From assembly GCF_014637725.1 (NCBI RefSeq), contig NZ_BMFC01000012.1, forward strand, positions 1-64,000: DNA of 64,000 nt, written 5' to 3'. A program made the position numbers and the translations under genes. The DNA is from Marivita lacus. GTDB taxonomy: Bacteria; Pseudomonadota; Alphaproteobacteria; Rhodobacterales; Rhodobacteraceae. The notes below the pieces were generated by a model. It made no database searches, was not told the DNA's origin, and was given only the letters and a program-made list of their open reading frames with translations. Of the stretch, positions 1 to 9,201 are shown one piece after another. Numbering within the stretch: position 1 is the first letter of the stretch; every line of letters begins with the position of its first letter.

Positions 1-2
1 AA

Positions 3-248
3 TACCATCGCGGCTTTCTGGTGCTCGACATCTTCCCCGTGTTTTCAAAGCTGTCGGATGCGGCACGCTCCGAGTTGAGCAGGCTTGGATCGCGGGCCTT
101 CTGGACCGCCGAACAGGGCCTCGTGCACCTCGTGCAGGAGCGCGTGGGGCCCGACCATTTCGCCTACATTGCCGTCGCCCGGCCCAAGCCCAAAGCTGCC
201 GCCATTTCTCTGTCGGCACTTCTGCTGGCCGAGCAGGAGGCCGCGTGA
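3..248 (+). CDS. Partial hypothetical prophage protein (5' end outside window)
   Basis: The reading frame is open from the first complete codon to the stop at 246-248, so this is probably the C-terminal part of a longer protein. A GTG at 21 could be a start but has no convincing ribosome-binding site. The visible 81 residues are mildly basic and end in an Ala-rich helix; I recognise no domain. The stop overlaps the next reading frame (TGATG), so it belongs to the rightward early prophage operon. Function unknown. Confidence 0.55.
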   Translation, partial: YHRGFLVLDIFPVFSKLSDAARSELSRLGSRAFWTAEQGLVHLVQERVGPDHFAYIAVARPKPKAAAISLSALLLAEQEAA

Positions 249-292
249 TGACCGCATTTCAATCCCTTTTTGCTGATCATGGAGACCCATTC

Positions 293-781
293 ATGCCGTT
301 CCCCACGAACACTCCCACTGTCGACGATCTGCCGGGCCTCGGCTTGCGGGACATCGCGCAGCTGCCCGTCGAACTGCTGGCCATCCTGCAACGCGACGTC
401 GATGAGCGCATGGCGCGGACCAAGGTCGCGAAGGCTCGCCTCGATGGCGCGCTGACGGTCCGCTACGCCACCCGCGCCGCCGAGGAACGGCAGGCGGCGG
501 GCAAGGACACCGGCACGATCCGGCTCATTGACGGCGATTTCACCGTGGTCGCTGATCTGCCGAAACGGGTCGATTGGGATCAGGATCGCCTCGCCGCCAT
601 GGTCGAGCGCATCCGCGTGGCCGGTGACGATCCCGCCCAGTATGTCGACATCGCCTTCAAGGTGCCCGAGCGCAAATACGCCGCCTGGCCCGACGCCATC
701 CGCGCCGGTTTCGAACCCGCGCGCACCGTCCGTCCCGGCACGCTGAAGATCGAGATCGTCCCGCAGGGGGGCGATCAATGA
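293..781 (+). CDS. Hypothetical early prophage protein
   Basis: A 162-residue acidic protein with no domain I recognise. I prefer the ATG at 293 because GGAG lies 8 bases upstream; the frame is also open from a GTG/ATG pair at 245/248 that overlaps the previous stop, giving up to 178 residues. The middle is charged and helical, with a beta-rich C-terminal half. It overlaps the next gene by 4 bases (ATGA), as expected for translational coupling in an early phage operon. It lies a few genes before the recombination and replication genes, so a role in DNA metabolism or its control is possible but only inferred from position. Confidence 0.6.
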   Translation: MPFPTNTPTVDDLPGLGLRDIAQLPVELLAILQRDVDERMARTKVAKARLDGALTVRYATRAAEERQAAGKDTGTIRLIDGDFTVVADLPKRVDWDQDRLAAMVERIRVAGDDPAQYVDIAFKVPERKYAAWPDAIRAGFEPARTVRPGTLKIEIVPQGGDQ

Positions 782-1557
782 GTCTGATCACCCCCGTGTC
801 GGGTCCGCCAAAGGACCTTCCCAGCCTGATCGACCGCGCGTCGACGATGCTGGCCGGTGCCAAATCCGCCGCGGAAGTTCTCGAGGCGCGTGATATGGCC
901 GGATTTGCTTACGATGTCGCCAAACGCATGGCCCGTCTTCACAGTGCCAAGGCTGCGCATGACGATCTCGTGGCTGCTGCCCACCGTGCACAGGCGGATG
1001 CTCTGGAAATCGAGGCCGCTGCAAAGCGCCGGCTCGCCGATGAATATGACGCCGCACAGGCGCGCGGCGAGGTCGCAAGGGGGTCTGTTCGCACAGACAT
1101 CGTTGGGACCGACAACGATGTTCGTCCTGCCACGGCGGCAGATATCGGTCTTCGCAGGGACCAAATCCATGAAGCCCGCCAGATACGCGGCGCCGAAGCA
1201 GCCGATCCCGGCATTGTCCGCCGCACGCTGGATGAAAAGCTGGAGCATGGCGAGGAGCCAACGCGCGCGGCTTTGCGCAAGATGGTGGCGAATGCCGCCA
1301 TGCGCGGGCTGCGCCCGCAGCGCCGGCCCAGCCGCCGGAACCCGCTCCATGTTCCGCCAACACCTGCGCAAGCGGCCTGGCAGCATGTGACCGGCACGTT
1401 CCGCGCATTTGCCGAATGGGCCACGGACGAGAACCTCGCCCATGCACGCAAGGGCATGCGCGAGGCGCAGAATGCCCCGTTTCACGGCCTCGATGCCAAG
1501 GCGATCGCCGAAGGGTCGGCAGTTTTCACAAAAATCAAGGAGTGGTTTGATGCTTGA
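778..1557 (+). CDS. Hypothetical early prophage protein, helical
   Basis: A 259-residue protein with a long helical, Ala/Arg/Glu-rich N-terminal half (about residues 15-110) that could form a coiled coil, and a basic, Pro-rich linker near residue 180. The C-terminal 40 residues look like a compact helical domain. No catalytic motif is visible and I cannot name a family. It is coupled to the upstream gene by an ATGA overlap and overlaps the next gene by 8 bases. Codon use matches its neighbours. Confidence 0.6.
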   Translation: MSLITPVSGPPKDLPSLIDRASTMLAGAKSAAEVLEARDMAGFAYDVAKRMARLHSAKAAHDDLVAAAHRAQADALEIEAAAKRRLADEYDAAQARGEVARGSVRTDIVGTDNDVRPATAADIGLRRDQIHEARQIRGAEAADPGIVRRTLDEKLEHGEEPTRAALRKMVANAAMRGLRPQRRPSRRNPLHVPPTPAQAAWQHVTGTFRAFAEWATDENLAHARKGMREAQNAPFHGLDAKAIAEGSAVFTKIKEWFDA

Positions 1558-2047
1558 TAGCCAATCAGCGGCATTTGCCGAACGCGTCTGGGATCACGCG
1601 TCCCGTCTGGGTAACAACGCCCCCAGGATCGCAGATGAGATGATGGAGGCGGCTTTCCCGCTGACCTGCACGCAGGCTCGGCAGGAAGGGGCGCTGCGCA
1701 TGCTGCGTACGGGCATCATTTCGGAGGTCAAGCGCATCCTGCGCAACCGCGACGACAGGGGGCACCAGGCGGATTTCGCAGAGGTTTGTGCGGCCTTCGC
1801 GCCGCTGGTCAAGGACCTGCGCTCGAAATCCTACTTCGTCGAGAGCGCGGCGGAATATGTCTCTGTCCCTGACATGATCACTGAGCCCGAGCTGCTCGAT
1901 GACGCGCGGCGGTTCATGCGTCGCAAGGGTATCGAATGCGTGGCGGAGGCGGATCGTCTTGATGCGCTTTTTGCGGCCGTGACCGCAGCGCCGGCGATCC
2001 AGCCGCTCCCCAATCCCGATTTTAATCTTGGAAAAAGAGTTCACTGA
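1550..2047 (+). CDS. Hypothetical early prophage protein
   Basis: A 165-residue protein. I chose the ATG at 1550, which has an AAGGAG-like site just upstream inside the previous gene; the frame stays open further upstream only as a shadow. It is helical, contains a basic patch around residues 52-65, and has no motif I recognise. The stop overlaps the start of the Sak4-like recombinase gene by one base, so the two are probably translated together. It may be an accessory recombination protein, but this rests only on position. Confidence 0.6.
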   Translation: MLDSQSAAFAERVWDHASRLGNNAPRIADEMMEAAFPLTCTQARQEGALRMLRTGIISEVKRILRNRDDRGHQADFAEVCAAFAPLVKDLRSKSYFVESAAEYVSVPDMITEPELLDDARRFMRRKGIECVAEADRLDALFAAVTAAPAIQPLPNPDFNLGKRVH

Positions 2048-2793
2048 TGGCCATCTCTCTTGCATCTCTGCGCACCACCTCGGCACTCCAACCGCCACGC
2101 ATCCTGATGCATGGCGTGGCCGGTGTCGGCAAATCCACCTTTGCCGCCGATGCGGACCGGCCCGTGTTCGTCATGACCGAGGACGGGCTTGGCAAGCTGC
2201 AGGTTCCGCATTTTCCGCTGGCAATCAGTTATGCCGAAGTGGCGGAGGCGCTCGACGCGCTTCTGGATGAGGATCACGACTATGGCACCGTCGTCGTCGA
2301 CAGCGTCGACTGGCTGGAGCCGCTGATCTGGGCCGAGGCGTGCAAGCGCAACGGCTGGCAGTCGATCGAAACCCCGGGCTTTGGCAAAGGCTATGCCGAG
2401 GCGCTGACCGTCTGGCGCGAATATCTCGACAAGCTGAACGCGCTACGCGACCGGAAGGGCATGGTGGTCATCCAGATTGCCCACACCGATATCAAGCGTT
2501 TCGACAGCCCCGAGCACGAACCCTACGACCGGTATGTGATCAAGCTGCAGACCCGTGCCTCGGCGCTGCTGCAGGAGCATTCCGATGTGGTGCTCTTCGC
2601 GAACTACCAGATCTCGGTCGCCAAATCCGATGTCGGTTTCAACAAGAAGGTGACCCGGGCGCTCGGGTCCGGCGCGCGTGTCATGCACACCGAAGAGCGT
2701 CCCGCCTTCCTCGCCAAGAACCGTTACGGCCTGCCGGACACCCTGCCGCTCGAGTGGTCGGAGTTCCTCGCAGCCATGCCCCAATCCGCTTAA
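2047..2793 (+). CDS. Sak4-like RecA-fold phage recombinase (AAA_24 ATPase)
   Basis: A 248-residue P-loop ATPase of the RecA/AAA_24 type that phages use for single-strand annealing or strand-exchange recombination. The Walker A motif GVAGVGKST is at residues 23-31, and the Walker B strand TVVVDS is at 81-86. The length and the absence of other domains fit Sak4 rather than host RecA. The next gene encodes a DUF669 protein, which often sits beside Sak4 and behaves like its ssDNA-binding partner, and a Cas4-like nuclease follows two genes later. Together these resemble a complete phage recombination module. The alternative is a generic phage nucleotide-binding protein. Confidence 0.8.
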   Translation: MAISLASLRTTSALQPPRILMHGVAGVGKSTFAADADRPVFVMTEDGLGKLQVPHFPLAISYAEVAEALDALLDEDHDYGTVVVDSVDWLEPLIWAEACKRNGWQSIETPGFGKGYAEALTVWREYLDKLNALRDRKGMVVIQIAHTDIKRFDSPEHEPYDRYVIKLQTRASALLQEHSDVVLFANYQISVAKSDVGFNKKVTRALGSGARVMHTEERPAFLAKNRYGLPDTLPLEWSEFLAAMPQSA

Positions 2794-2812
2794 GCCTTGA
2801 AAGGATAAGACC

Positions 2813-3328
2813 ATGGCACGTTTTGACACGTCCTTTGACGCGACCAGCGTCGAACCCACCACTCCCTACGAGCTGCTGCCCGCTGGCAAATACCGTGCAC
2901 AGATCGTGGAAAGCGAGATGCGCGTCACGCGCAACGGCATGGGCCAGTTTCTCTGGCTCATGCTCGATATCCTCGATGGTGAACACAAGGGCCGGAAGAT
3001 CTTTGATCAACTGAACCTGGTGAACCCGAACCCGACCACCGTGGAAATCGCGCAGCGCACGCTGTCGGCCATCTGCCACGCGACGGGCCGGATGCATGTC
3101 AGCGACAGCGAGGAGTTGCACCTGATCCCGATGACGATCCAGGTGAAGATCAAGCCGCCGAAGAATGGCTACGGCGAAAGTAACGCCATTGCCTATCTAC
3201 CGCCCGAACAGGTGGGAGCTCCGGCACGCGCTGCCAAGCCTGCTGCAATCCCCGCAGCACCGCCAATAACGCAGGCTGCTGCCGCCCCGCCCAAGATGGC
3301 CACCGCACCCTGGAACAAAAAGAGCTGA
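2813..3328 (+). CDS. DUF669 family protein, likely ssDNA-binding partner of Sak4
   Basis: A 171-residue protein. Residues 1-125 match the DUF669 pattern as I know it: an N-terminal FDTSF segment, a YELLPAGKY motif and an OB-like beta-rich core. The tail from about residue 130 is rich in Ala and Pro and ends in basic residues, like the flexible tail of an SSB. The start is an ATG after a strong AAAGGA site; the same AAGGA-type leader recurs before 3394, 21098 and 21494. Placement directly after the Sak4-like gene supports a role in coating single strands during recombination. The function is inferred from family and context. Confidence 0.75.
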   Translation: MARFDTSFDATSVEPTTPYELLPAGKYRAQIVESEMRVTRNGMGQFLWLMLDILDGEHKGRKIFDQLNLVNPNPTTVEIAQRTLSAICHATGRMHVSDSEELHLIPMTIQVKIKPPKNGYGESNAIAYLPPEQVGAPARAAKPAAIPAAPPITQAAAAPPKMATAPWNKKS

Positions 3329-3334
3329 GGCACA

Positions 3335-3369
3335 GCGCTGCCCTGTCCCACTGAGCGACGGGGCAGCGC
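3335..3369 (+). other. Intercistronic hairpin
   Basis: A perfect 9-bp stem (GCGCTGCCC at 3335-3343 with GGGCAGCGC at 3361-3369) lies between the DUF669 stop and the next gene. Its inner part can pair further (GTC with GAC). No T-run follows, so it is not an intrinsic terminator; an mRNA-stability or processing element is more likely. Confidence 0.45.
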
Positions 3370-3393
3370 CCAAACCCATCTAAGGATATTCCC

Positions 3394-3756
3394 ATGACTG
3401 ACCTGCAAAACACAGCCCCTGTGGCTGTGACCACTCCCGGTTTGCCTGATGACCAGCGCCGCTTGATCGACCTCGACGACGATATAGCGAAGATCCGCAC
3501 GCAGATCGCAACCGCCGATCTGGCACGCCAGCGTGGCCACAAGCCCATCGATCCCGACTGGTTCCACCGCGCGCGGACCGCCCTGCGCCACCTGTGCCGT
3601 GAACGGGCGGAACTGCTTGCAGAAGGCACCGGCCGCCGTCGCCGCGAAAAGCTGAAAGACGCCCTGATCGGCGTGCTGCGTGAACGACATGATCCTGCGA
3701 CCTGGGACGGCATTCTGACCGAGGCACAGGCCCGCAGCGAACGGGAGGGGTTGTGA
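3394..3756 (+). CDS. Hypothetical early prophage protein
   Basis: A 120-residue, strongly charged and mostly helical protein, with possible coiled-coil segments at about residues 22-45 and 60-90. The ATG follows an AAGGA site in the leader shared with several other genes of this phage. The stop overlaps the start of the nuclease gene (TGATG). I recognise no family. It lies between a likely ssDNA-binding protein and a likely exonuclease, so a part in recombination is possible. Confidence 0.6.
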   Translation: MTDLQNTAPVAVTTPGLPDDQRRLIDLDDDIAKIRTQIATADLARQRGHKPIDPDWFHRARTALRHLCRERAELLAEGTGRRRREKLKDALIGVLRERHDPATWDGILTEAQARSEREGL

Positions 3757-4700
3757 TGGCTGATCTTCCCGCACCGCCAACGCCGACGCTCGCGGCGATC
3801 TATGCGTCCTATGAAGCCCGGCAGGGTGATGGTTTCCGTGACCATCTTGGCGCGTCGATCATCGGCAAATCCTGTGCCCGCGCTCTCTGGTATGATTTCC
3901 GCTGGATTACGCCCTCGCGCCATTCCGGTCGCCTGCTGCGCCTCTTTGAGACCGGGCAGTTGGAAGAGGACCGACTGGTCCGCAACCTGCGCGCCACCGG
4001 CGCAACCGTGCTTGATGTCGATCCGGACACTGGCCGCCAATTCCGTGTCGAGGCTCATGGCGGGCATTTCGGAGGCTCGCTCGATGGTGTGGCGCTCTGC
4101 CTGCTGGAGGCCCCGAAAACCTGGCATGTGCTCGAGTTCAAGACTCATGGGGTAAAGAGCTTCAGCGAGCTGACCGCCAAAGGTGTGGTGCAGGCCAAGC
4201 CCCAGCATGCCGCGCAGATGCAGATCTACATGCACCTGACGGGCATCACGCGCGCGCTTTACATGGCGGTGTGCAAGAACACCGACGCGCTGCATATCGA
4301 GCGCGTCGAGGCCGACGGCGCGATGGCAGAACGCCTGCTCGAGAAAGCCGGTCGGGTCATCTTCGCCCAGCACCCCCCGGCGCGGATCAGCGAGGACCCG
4401 GCATGGTTTGAATGCCGGTTCTGCGATCACCGTGCTGCCTGCCACGAAGGTGGCGGTGCCGCCGTGACTTGTCGGTCCTGCCTGCATTCCACCGCAGTCG
4501 ATGGCGGGTGGCATTGCGCCCGGCACGATCGAATGCTGGCCCCGATCGAGCAGCGTGCGGCCTGCAGCAAACATCTTTTCATCCCCGATCTCGTGCCGGG
4601 TGAGGTCATCGATGCGGGCGAGGACATTGTCTCTTACCGCCTGGCCGATGGCTCCACCTGGACAAACGACGCCCGCACTCCGGAGGCCTCTGCATGCTGA
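3756..4700 (+). CDS. Cas4/RecB-like PD-(D/E)XK nuclease
   Basis: A 314-residue nuclease of the PD-(D/E)XK superfamily. The metal-binding Asp is in GSLDG (about D110) and the E-x-K pair is in LEFKTH (E127, K129). One Cys near residue 40 and a C-terminal FECRFC...AAC cluster fit the four-Cys iron-sulphur arrangement of Cas4 and AddB-type nucleases. A further CRSC...C group suggests an extra zinc or Fe-S site. I use the ATG that overlaps the previous stop; an in-frame GTG one codon earlier is possible. It probably makes the single-stranded ends used by the Sak4-like protein. It overlaps the helicase gene by 7 bases. Confidence 0.8.
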   Translation: MADLPAPPTPTLAAIYASYEARQGDGFRDHLGASIIGKSCARALWYDFRWITPSRHSGRLLRLFETGQLEEDRLVRNLRATGATVLDVDPDTGRQFRVEAHGGHFGGSLDGVALCLLEAPKTWHVLEFKTHGVKSFSELTAKGVVQAKPQHAAQMQIYMHLTGITRALYMAVCKNTDALHIERVEADGAMAERLLEKAGRVIFAQHPPARISEDPAWFECRFCDHRAACHEGGGAAVTCRSCLHSTAVDGGWHCARHDRMLAPIEQRAACSKHLFIPDLVPGEVIDAGEDIVSYRLADGSTWTNDARTPEASAC

Positions 4701-6433
4701 CCCTGCGCCCCTATCAACAGGCCGCGATCACCGCGATCTACGGCTATTTCCAGAACAGCAACGGCAATCCGCTGGTGGTCATTCCGACGGCGGGCGGCAA
4801 GAGCCTGGTGATGGCCGCCTTCATCGAGGGCGTGCTGAAGGCCTGGCCCGATCAGCGCATCCTGATCGTCACCCATGTCCGCGAACTGATCGCCCAGAAC
4901 CATGCCGAGATGATCGGCCTTTGGCCTGACGCGCCAGCGGGCATCTATTCGGCGGGTCTGGGCAAGCGCGAGGCGCAGGCGCGCGTCTTGTTCGCAGGTA
5001 TCCAGTCGATCCATCGCCGGGCCCGCGAAATCGGCCATACCGATCTGGTGCTGATCGACGAGGCGCATCTGATCCCGGGCAACTCCAGCACCATGTATCG
5101 CCGCTTTCTCGACGGGCTGGCCCAGATTAACCCGGCGCTGAAGGTGATCGGACTGACCGCCACGCCATTCCGTGTGGATTGCGGCATGCTCCATGAAGGC
5201 AAGAACGCACTCTTCACCGACATCGCCTTTGAAGCGCCTGTGCGCGATCTGATCGATCAGGGCTATCTCAGCCCGCTGGTTTCCAAGCAGCCTGCCACGC
5301 GGCTGGATGTGTCGAAGGTTGGCACCCGTGCTGGTGATTTCATCGCCCGCGATCTGGCGGCTGCGGTCGATCAGGAGGCTATCACCCGCGCAGCTGTCGA
5401 CGAGATCATTGAGTACGGGAAAGTTCGCAAGTCCTGGCTGGCTTTCTGTTCGGGGGTCGAACATTCCCGTCATGTTGCAGAGGAATTCCAGCGCCGGGGC
5501 ATCAGCTGCAGCACGATCTTTGGCGACACGCCCAAGGACGAGCGCGATGCAATCATCGCGGCCTTCAAGCGCGGCGAAATACGCGCGCTGGCCTCAATGG
5601 GCGTGCTGACGACCGGCTTCAACGCACCCGGCGTCGATCTCATCGCGCTCTTACGCCCCACCAAATCAGCCGGGCTTTATGTCCAGATGGTGGGTCGCGG
5701 CACGCGGCTCAGCGCTGGCAAGGAAAACTGCCTTGTTCTGGATTTTGCGGGCAATGTCCGTCGCCATGGTCCGATCGATCTGGTGCGGCCCAAACGCCCT
5801 GGTGAGGGCGGTGGGGGCGAGGCACCCACAAAGGTCTGCCCCATGTGCGAGAGCATCATCGCGCTCTCTGCCACTGAATGCCCGGATTGCGGATACGAAT
5901 TCCCAGCCCTTGAGGTGAAAATCGCCCCCACCGCTGCCGCATTGCCAATTCTATCGCCAAAAACACCGCAATGGCTGCCGGTGCATGGCATCTCCTATAG
6001 CCGCCACGACAAGCTGGGCGGGCTGCCCTCGCTTAAGGTCACCTATAGCTGCGGGCTCACGCCCTATAGCGAATGGGTCTGCATCGAGCATCAGGGCTAC
6101 GCCCGCCAGAAGGCAACGGACTGGTGGCGCAAGCGCGCGCCGGGTTTGCCCGTTCCGCTCAGCGTCAATGAGGCGATTGCGCAAACAGGCCGTCTTGCAT
6201 GCCCCAGCGACATCTCGGTCCGCCCCTCGGGTCGCTATTTTGAAATCTCCGGATACAGGTTCGATCCATGCGCCAAACCCACCCCGGCCTCTGCGCCGTC
6301 TGCCACCGGCAACCTCTCGGCTTTGGCTGGTTCGACGCAGGTTTCCGCATCTCGGACCAGCGGCGGGATGCAAGTCGGCAGCACCTCTGCTCCCGCGCCT
6401 GCCAGGACATCTGCCACAGGAGGAAGGGCATGA
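4694..6433 (+). CDS. SF2 DEAH-box helicase with C-terminal zinc ribbon
   Basis: A 579-residue superfamily 2 helicase. Visible motifs: the Q-like N-terminus LRPYQ, Walker A PTAGGKS (31-37), DEAH (122-125), motif III LTATPFR, and motif VI QMVGRGTR near residue 335. A zinc ribbon (CPMC...CPDC) at about 385-405 is followed by a beta-rich extension. The family includes type III restriction-like and phage replication/recombination helicases. Position beside the nuclease and before the primase suggests a replication or recombination helicase. Its last 166 bases overlap the next gene. Confidence 0.85.
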   Translation: MLTLRPYQQAAITAIYGYFQNSNGNPLVVIPTAGGKSLVMAAFIEGVLKAWPDQRILIVTHVRELIAQNHAEMIGLWPDAPAGIYSAGLGKREAQARVLFAGIQSIHRRAREIGHTDLVLIDEAHLIPGNSSTMYRRFLDGLAQINPALKVIGLTATPFRVDCGMLHEGKNALFTDIAFEAPVRDLIDQGYLSPLVSKQPATRLDVSKVGTRAGDFIARDLAAAVDQEAITRAAVDEIIEYGKVRKSWLAFCSGVEHSRHVAEEFQRRGISCSTIFGDTPKDERDAIIAAFKRGEIRALASMGVLTTGFNAPGVDLIALLRPTKSAGLYVQMVGRGTRLSAGKENCLVLDFAGNVRRHGPIDLVRPKRPGEGGGGEAPTKVCPMCESIIALSATECPDCGYEFPALEVKIAPTAAALPILSPKTPQWLPVHGISYSRHDKLGGLPSLKVTYSCGLTPYSEWVCIEHQGYARQKATDWWRKRAPGLPVPLSVNEAIAQTGRLACPSDISVRPSGRYFEISGYRFDPCAKPTPASAPSATGNLSALAGSTQVSASRTSGGMQVGSTSAPAPARTSATGGRA

Positions 6434-6654
6434 TCGATCCCACCCCGAATGAGAGCGAGGCCATGACCGTCGGCGGTTGCCAGGGCGGCGAATACCTCGA
6501 AAGCATCGACAAATCCGATCTCGCCACCCTGACCGAGACCGAGTGGGACCGCTTCATAGACGCGGTTGTCACCGGATATTGCGACCACCGGCGCGCGCTT
6601 GCGTCCAAGGACCTTGCCCGGCTCGACGCCATGACCCCCGAGGTGCCCTTCTGA
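6268..6654 (+). CDS. DUF6511-like cysteine-rich protein
   Basis: A 128-residue protein in a different frame from the helicase whose 3' end it overlaps. The N-terminal 50 residues contain a C-x2-C...C-x3-C pattern (CAVC and CSRAC), probably a zinc site. This combination resembles the small DUF6511 proteins of alphaproteobacterial phages as I remember them. The C-terminal half is helical and acidic. The stop overlaps the start of the primase gene (TGATG). The long overlap is unusual, but the Cys pattern and coupling support a real gene. Function unknown. Confidence 0.65.
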   Translation: MRQTHPGLCAVCHRQPLGFGWFDAGFRISDQRRDASRQHLCSRACQDICHRRKGMIDPTPNESEAMTVGGCQGGEYLESIDKSDLATLTETEWDRFIDAVVTGYCDHRRALASKDLARLDAMTPEVPF

Positions 6655-8933
6655 TGGCTGACACATCCTGGATGGCGCGCTTTGGCGCGCGGCTCGTCAC
6701 CAACGGTTATGCCATTCTGCCGATCGGCCCGGGCACGAAAAAGCCCGGGCAGTTCAAGCGGGGTGCATGGACCGATTACCCGGAATGGAACCGCCACACT
6801 GAGCGCGCCACCACGGATGTGGAGGTCTCGACATGGTCCAGCTGGCCCGATTGCGGGATCGGTATTGTTGGCGGCGCGGTGGCGGCGGTCGATATCGATA
6901 TCGTCGAGGATGCCGAACTGGCCCTGCATATCGAGCGTCTGGCGCGCGCCCGACTTGGCGATACGCCCGCCTTGCGCATCGGCAGGGCCCCGAAACGGAT
7001 GCTGGTCTATCGCGCTGCGCAGCCGTTTCGCGGGATCAAGCGTCATCCGCTAGAAATACTGTGCCTCGGGCAGCAGTTCCTGGCCTATGCCACCCACCCC
7101 GATACCGGTGCGCCCTATGTCTGGCCAGATGAGGCGCTGGCCGACATCGACATCAGCGATCTGCCGGAGATCACGGCCGAAGCGGCTTCAGCCTTCCTCG
7201 ACGAGGCCTACCCGCTGCTGCCCGAGGCCCTGCGACAGCGCGGGCTGGCCGTCATTTCGCCATCGGCGGAGGCCTCACGCAGCCACAGTCAGATCGGCAC
7301 CTTGCCCGCGATAGAGGCGGCCCTCGCGTGGCTGCCCAATGCCGAGCTCGACTATGACAGCTGGATGCGCATCGGCATGGCGCTAAAGGGCGCACTCGGG
7401 GACGCTGGCGCCGATCTCTTTGCCGAGTGGTCCGCGCAGGCTGCCAAGGACATGCCCGCGACCACGGCCAAAGCCTGGGCCAGCTTCAAGCCCGACCGGA
7501 TCGGCGCGGGCACGATCTACCATCTCGCCATGGAGCGCGGCTGGCAGCCGGACCCTGCGCTACGCCTCGATGGCAGCGTGATGGAGGCAACCGAGCACCC
7601 TGCGGCGGGGCTCCTGTCGCGGCTGGACGTCGCGACCGTAGAACCTGCGCTGCCCACACCGGCGCCAGCCTATTCGCTGATCATCCCAGACGGTCTGGTG
7701 GGAAATCTGACCGATTTCATGCTGACCACCGCCCGGCGTCCGCAGCCATTGCTGTCGCTCGGGGCAAGCCTCTGCGCCATCGGCGCGCTGATGGGCCGAC
7801 AGTACCGGACGGAGAGCAACTTGCGCTCGAACCTCTACGTCGTGGGCATTGCCGACAGCGGGTCGGGCAAGAACCACGCCCGCGAGATCATCAACGAGAC
7901 CTTCTTCGAGGCCGGTCTGGCCCACCATCTCGGGGGCAACAAGATCGCCTCCGGTGCAGGGCTTCTGACCGCGCTGCATCGCCAGCCCGCGATCCTGTTC
8001 CAGATCGACGAGTTCGGCATGTTCCTCGCGGCTGCCGCCGACCGCAAGCGCAGCCCCCGCCACATCACCGAGATCCTCGACAACATGACCGAGCTCTTCA
8101 CGGCCGCAGGCGGCATCTTCCTTGGTGCGGAATACGCCAACCGCGACGGCTCGAACGAGCGGCGCGACATCGTCCAACCCTGCCTCTGCGTCTACGGCAC
8201 CACGACCCCGCTGCACTTCTGGGGCGCATTGCAGGGGGCAAACGTGGTCGACGGCTCGCTTGCCCGCTTCCTGATCCTGCCCAGCGACGAGGATTACCCG
8301 GACGAGAACATCACCGTGGGAATCCGGCAGGCGCCACCCGCGCTGATCCAAGGACTGCAACTGATCGCCGCCGGCGGTGGGGTCAGGAAAGGCAACCTGA
8401 CCGGCAAGACCGCCGATCAGAACACCGCCGTGAACCCGATGATCGTGCCGATGAACGACGACGCCCGTGCCCGGTTTCGCCAACTCAGCATCGAGCTGAC
8501 CGAAGAATTGCGGGCCGCGGCTGGCACGGCCTATACGTCAATCCTGGCCCGCATCGGCGAAAATGCCCTGAAGCTCGCGCTCATCGTGGCTGTAGGGCGT
8601 GATCCGACCCGACCTGAGATCGAGATCACGGTGGCGGAGTGGGCCATTACCTTCGTGCGGCACTATGCACAGCGCACGATGGAGGCGGTCGAGCGGCATG
8701 TCGCGGACACCGAGACCGAGGCCCACCTGAAACGGCTCAAGGAGATCATCCGGGCTGCTGGGGCCAAGGGCATCACCAAATCCGAGATCACCCGAGTCTC
8801 GCAGTGGCTGAAATCGCGCGACCGGGACGAAATCCTGCTCACCTTGATCGAGAGCGGGGACATCACGACCGGCATGCGCGGGTCATCGACCAAGCAGGCC
8901 ATGGTCTACAGGATGGCGCGGTGGGGTGGCTGA
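6654..8933 (+). CDS. Bifunctional primase-polymerase / helicase replication protein
   Basis: A 759-residue replication protein. Residues 1-185 form a prim-pol domain: the metal-binding DID motif is at about 80-82 and RIGRAPKRML follows in the active-site region. A PriCT-2-like helical segment (WLPNAELDYDSWMRIGMAL) lies near 225-270. From about residue 345 there is a DUF3987-like/SF3-type ATPase with Walker A (GSGKN) and an FQIDEFG Walker B segment. The C-terminus looks winged-helix. Such fusions prime and unwind phage or plasmid DNA. I place the start at the ATG overlapping the previous stop. The iteron-rich gap immediately downstream supports an initiator role. Confidence 0.85.
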   Translation: MADTSWMARFGARLVTNGYAILPIGPGTKKPGQFKRGAWTDYPEWNRHTERATTDVEVSTWSSWPDCGIGIVGGAVAAVDIDIVEDAELALHIERLARARLGDTPALRIGRAPKRMLVYRAAQPFRGIKRHPLEILCLGQQFLAYATHPDTGAPYVWPDEALADIDISDLPEITAEAASAFLDEAYPLLPEALRQRGLAVISPSAEASRSHSQIGTLPAIEAALAWLPNAELDYDSWMRIGMALKGALGDAGADLFAEWSAQAAKDMPATTAKAWASFKPDRIGAGTIYHLAMERGWQPDPALRLDGSVMEATEHPAAGLLSRLDVATVEPALPTPAPAYSLIIPDGLVGNLTDFMLTTARRPQPLLSLGASLCAIGALMGRQYRTESNLRSNLYVVGIADSGSGKNHAREIINETFFEAGLAHHLGGNKIASGAGLLTALHRQPAILFQIDEFGMFLAAAADRKRSPRHITEILDNMTELFTAAGGIFLGAEYANRDGSNERRDIVQPCLCVYGTTTPLHFWGALQGANVVDGSLARFLILPSDEDYPDENITVGIRQAPPALIQGLQLIAAGGGVRKGNLTGKTADQNTAVNPMIVPMNDDARARFRQLSIELTEELRAAAGTAYTSILARIGENALKLALIVAVGRDPTRPEIEITVAEWAITFVRHYAQRTMEAVERHVADTETEAHLKRLKEIIRAAGAKGITKSEITRVSQWLKSRDRDEILLTLIESGDITTGMRGSSTKQAMVYRMARWGG

Positions 8934-9014
8934 CCGGAGAACCTTCAAACCCGCTGAACCTCATCTTGAAGCATCGCATAGGGTCAAACTCATGCGATAA
9001 AAGGAAAAAACGAG

Positions 9015-9201
9015 ATCCTTCAAATCTTTCAATCTTTCAAGAGGACCCCTTATCCCTGTACGCGTGCGCGCGCGCCTTAAATATTAGGAGAGAGGTATCT
9101 ATTGAAGTATTGAATAATTAAAAGATTATATATTACTTATATAAGACAAACACTTAGGGGCGGTAATCTTTCAAGAGACCCCTCTGAAGGTTTTGAAAGA
9201 T
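9015..9201. repeat. Iteron-like repeats and AT-rich stretch; candidate replication origin
   Basis: The 390-bp gap 8934-9323 holds no gene. It has four ATCYTTCAA units: 9015-9023, 9024-9032, 9032-9040 and 9166-9174, plus an exact inverted copy (TTGAAAGAT) at 9193-9201. The units starting at 9032 and 9166 share a longer match reaching into a GAGGACCCC/GAGACCCC segment. Between the two groups, about 9077-9155 is the most AT-rich stretch of the prophage, preceded by an alternating CG/TG run at 9061-9075. Iterons around an AT-rich unwinding region next to a primase-helicase gene are what a phage origin looks like. A promoter/operator region is the alternative. Confidence 0.55.
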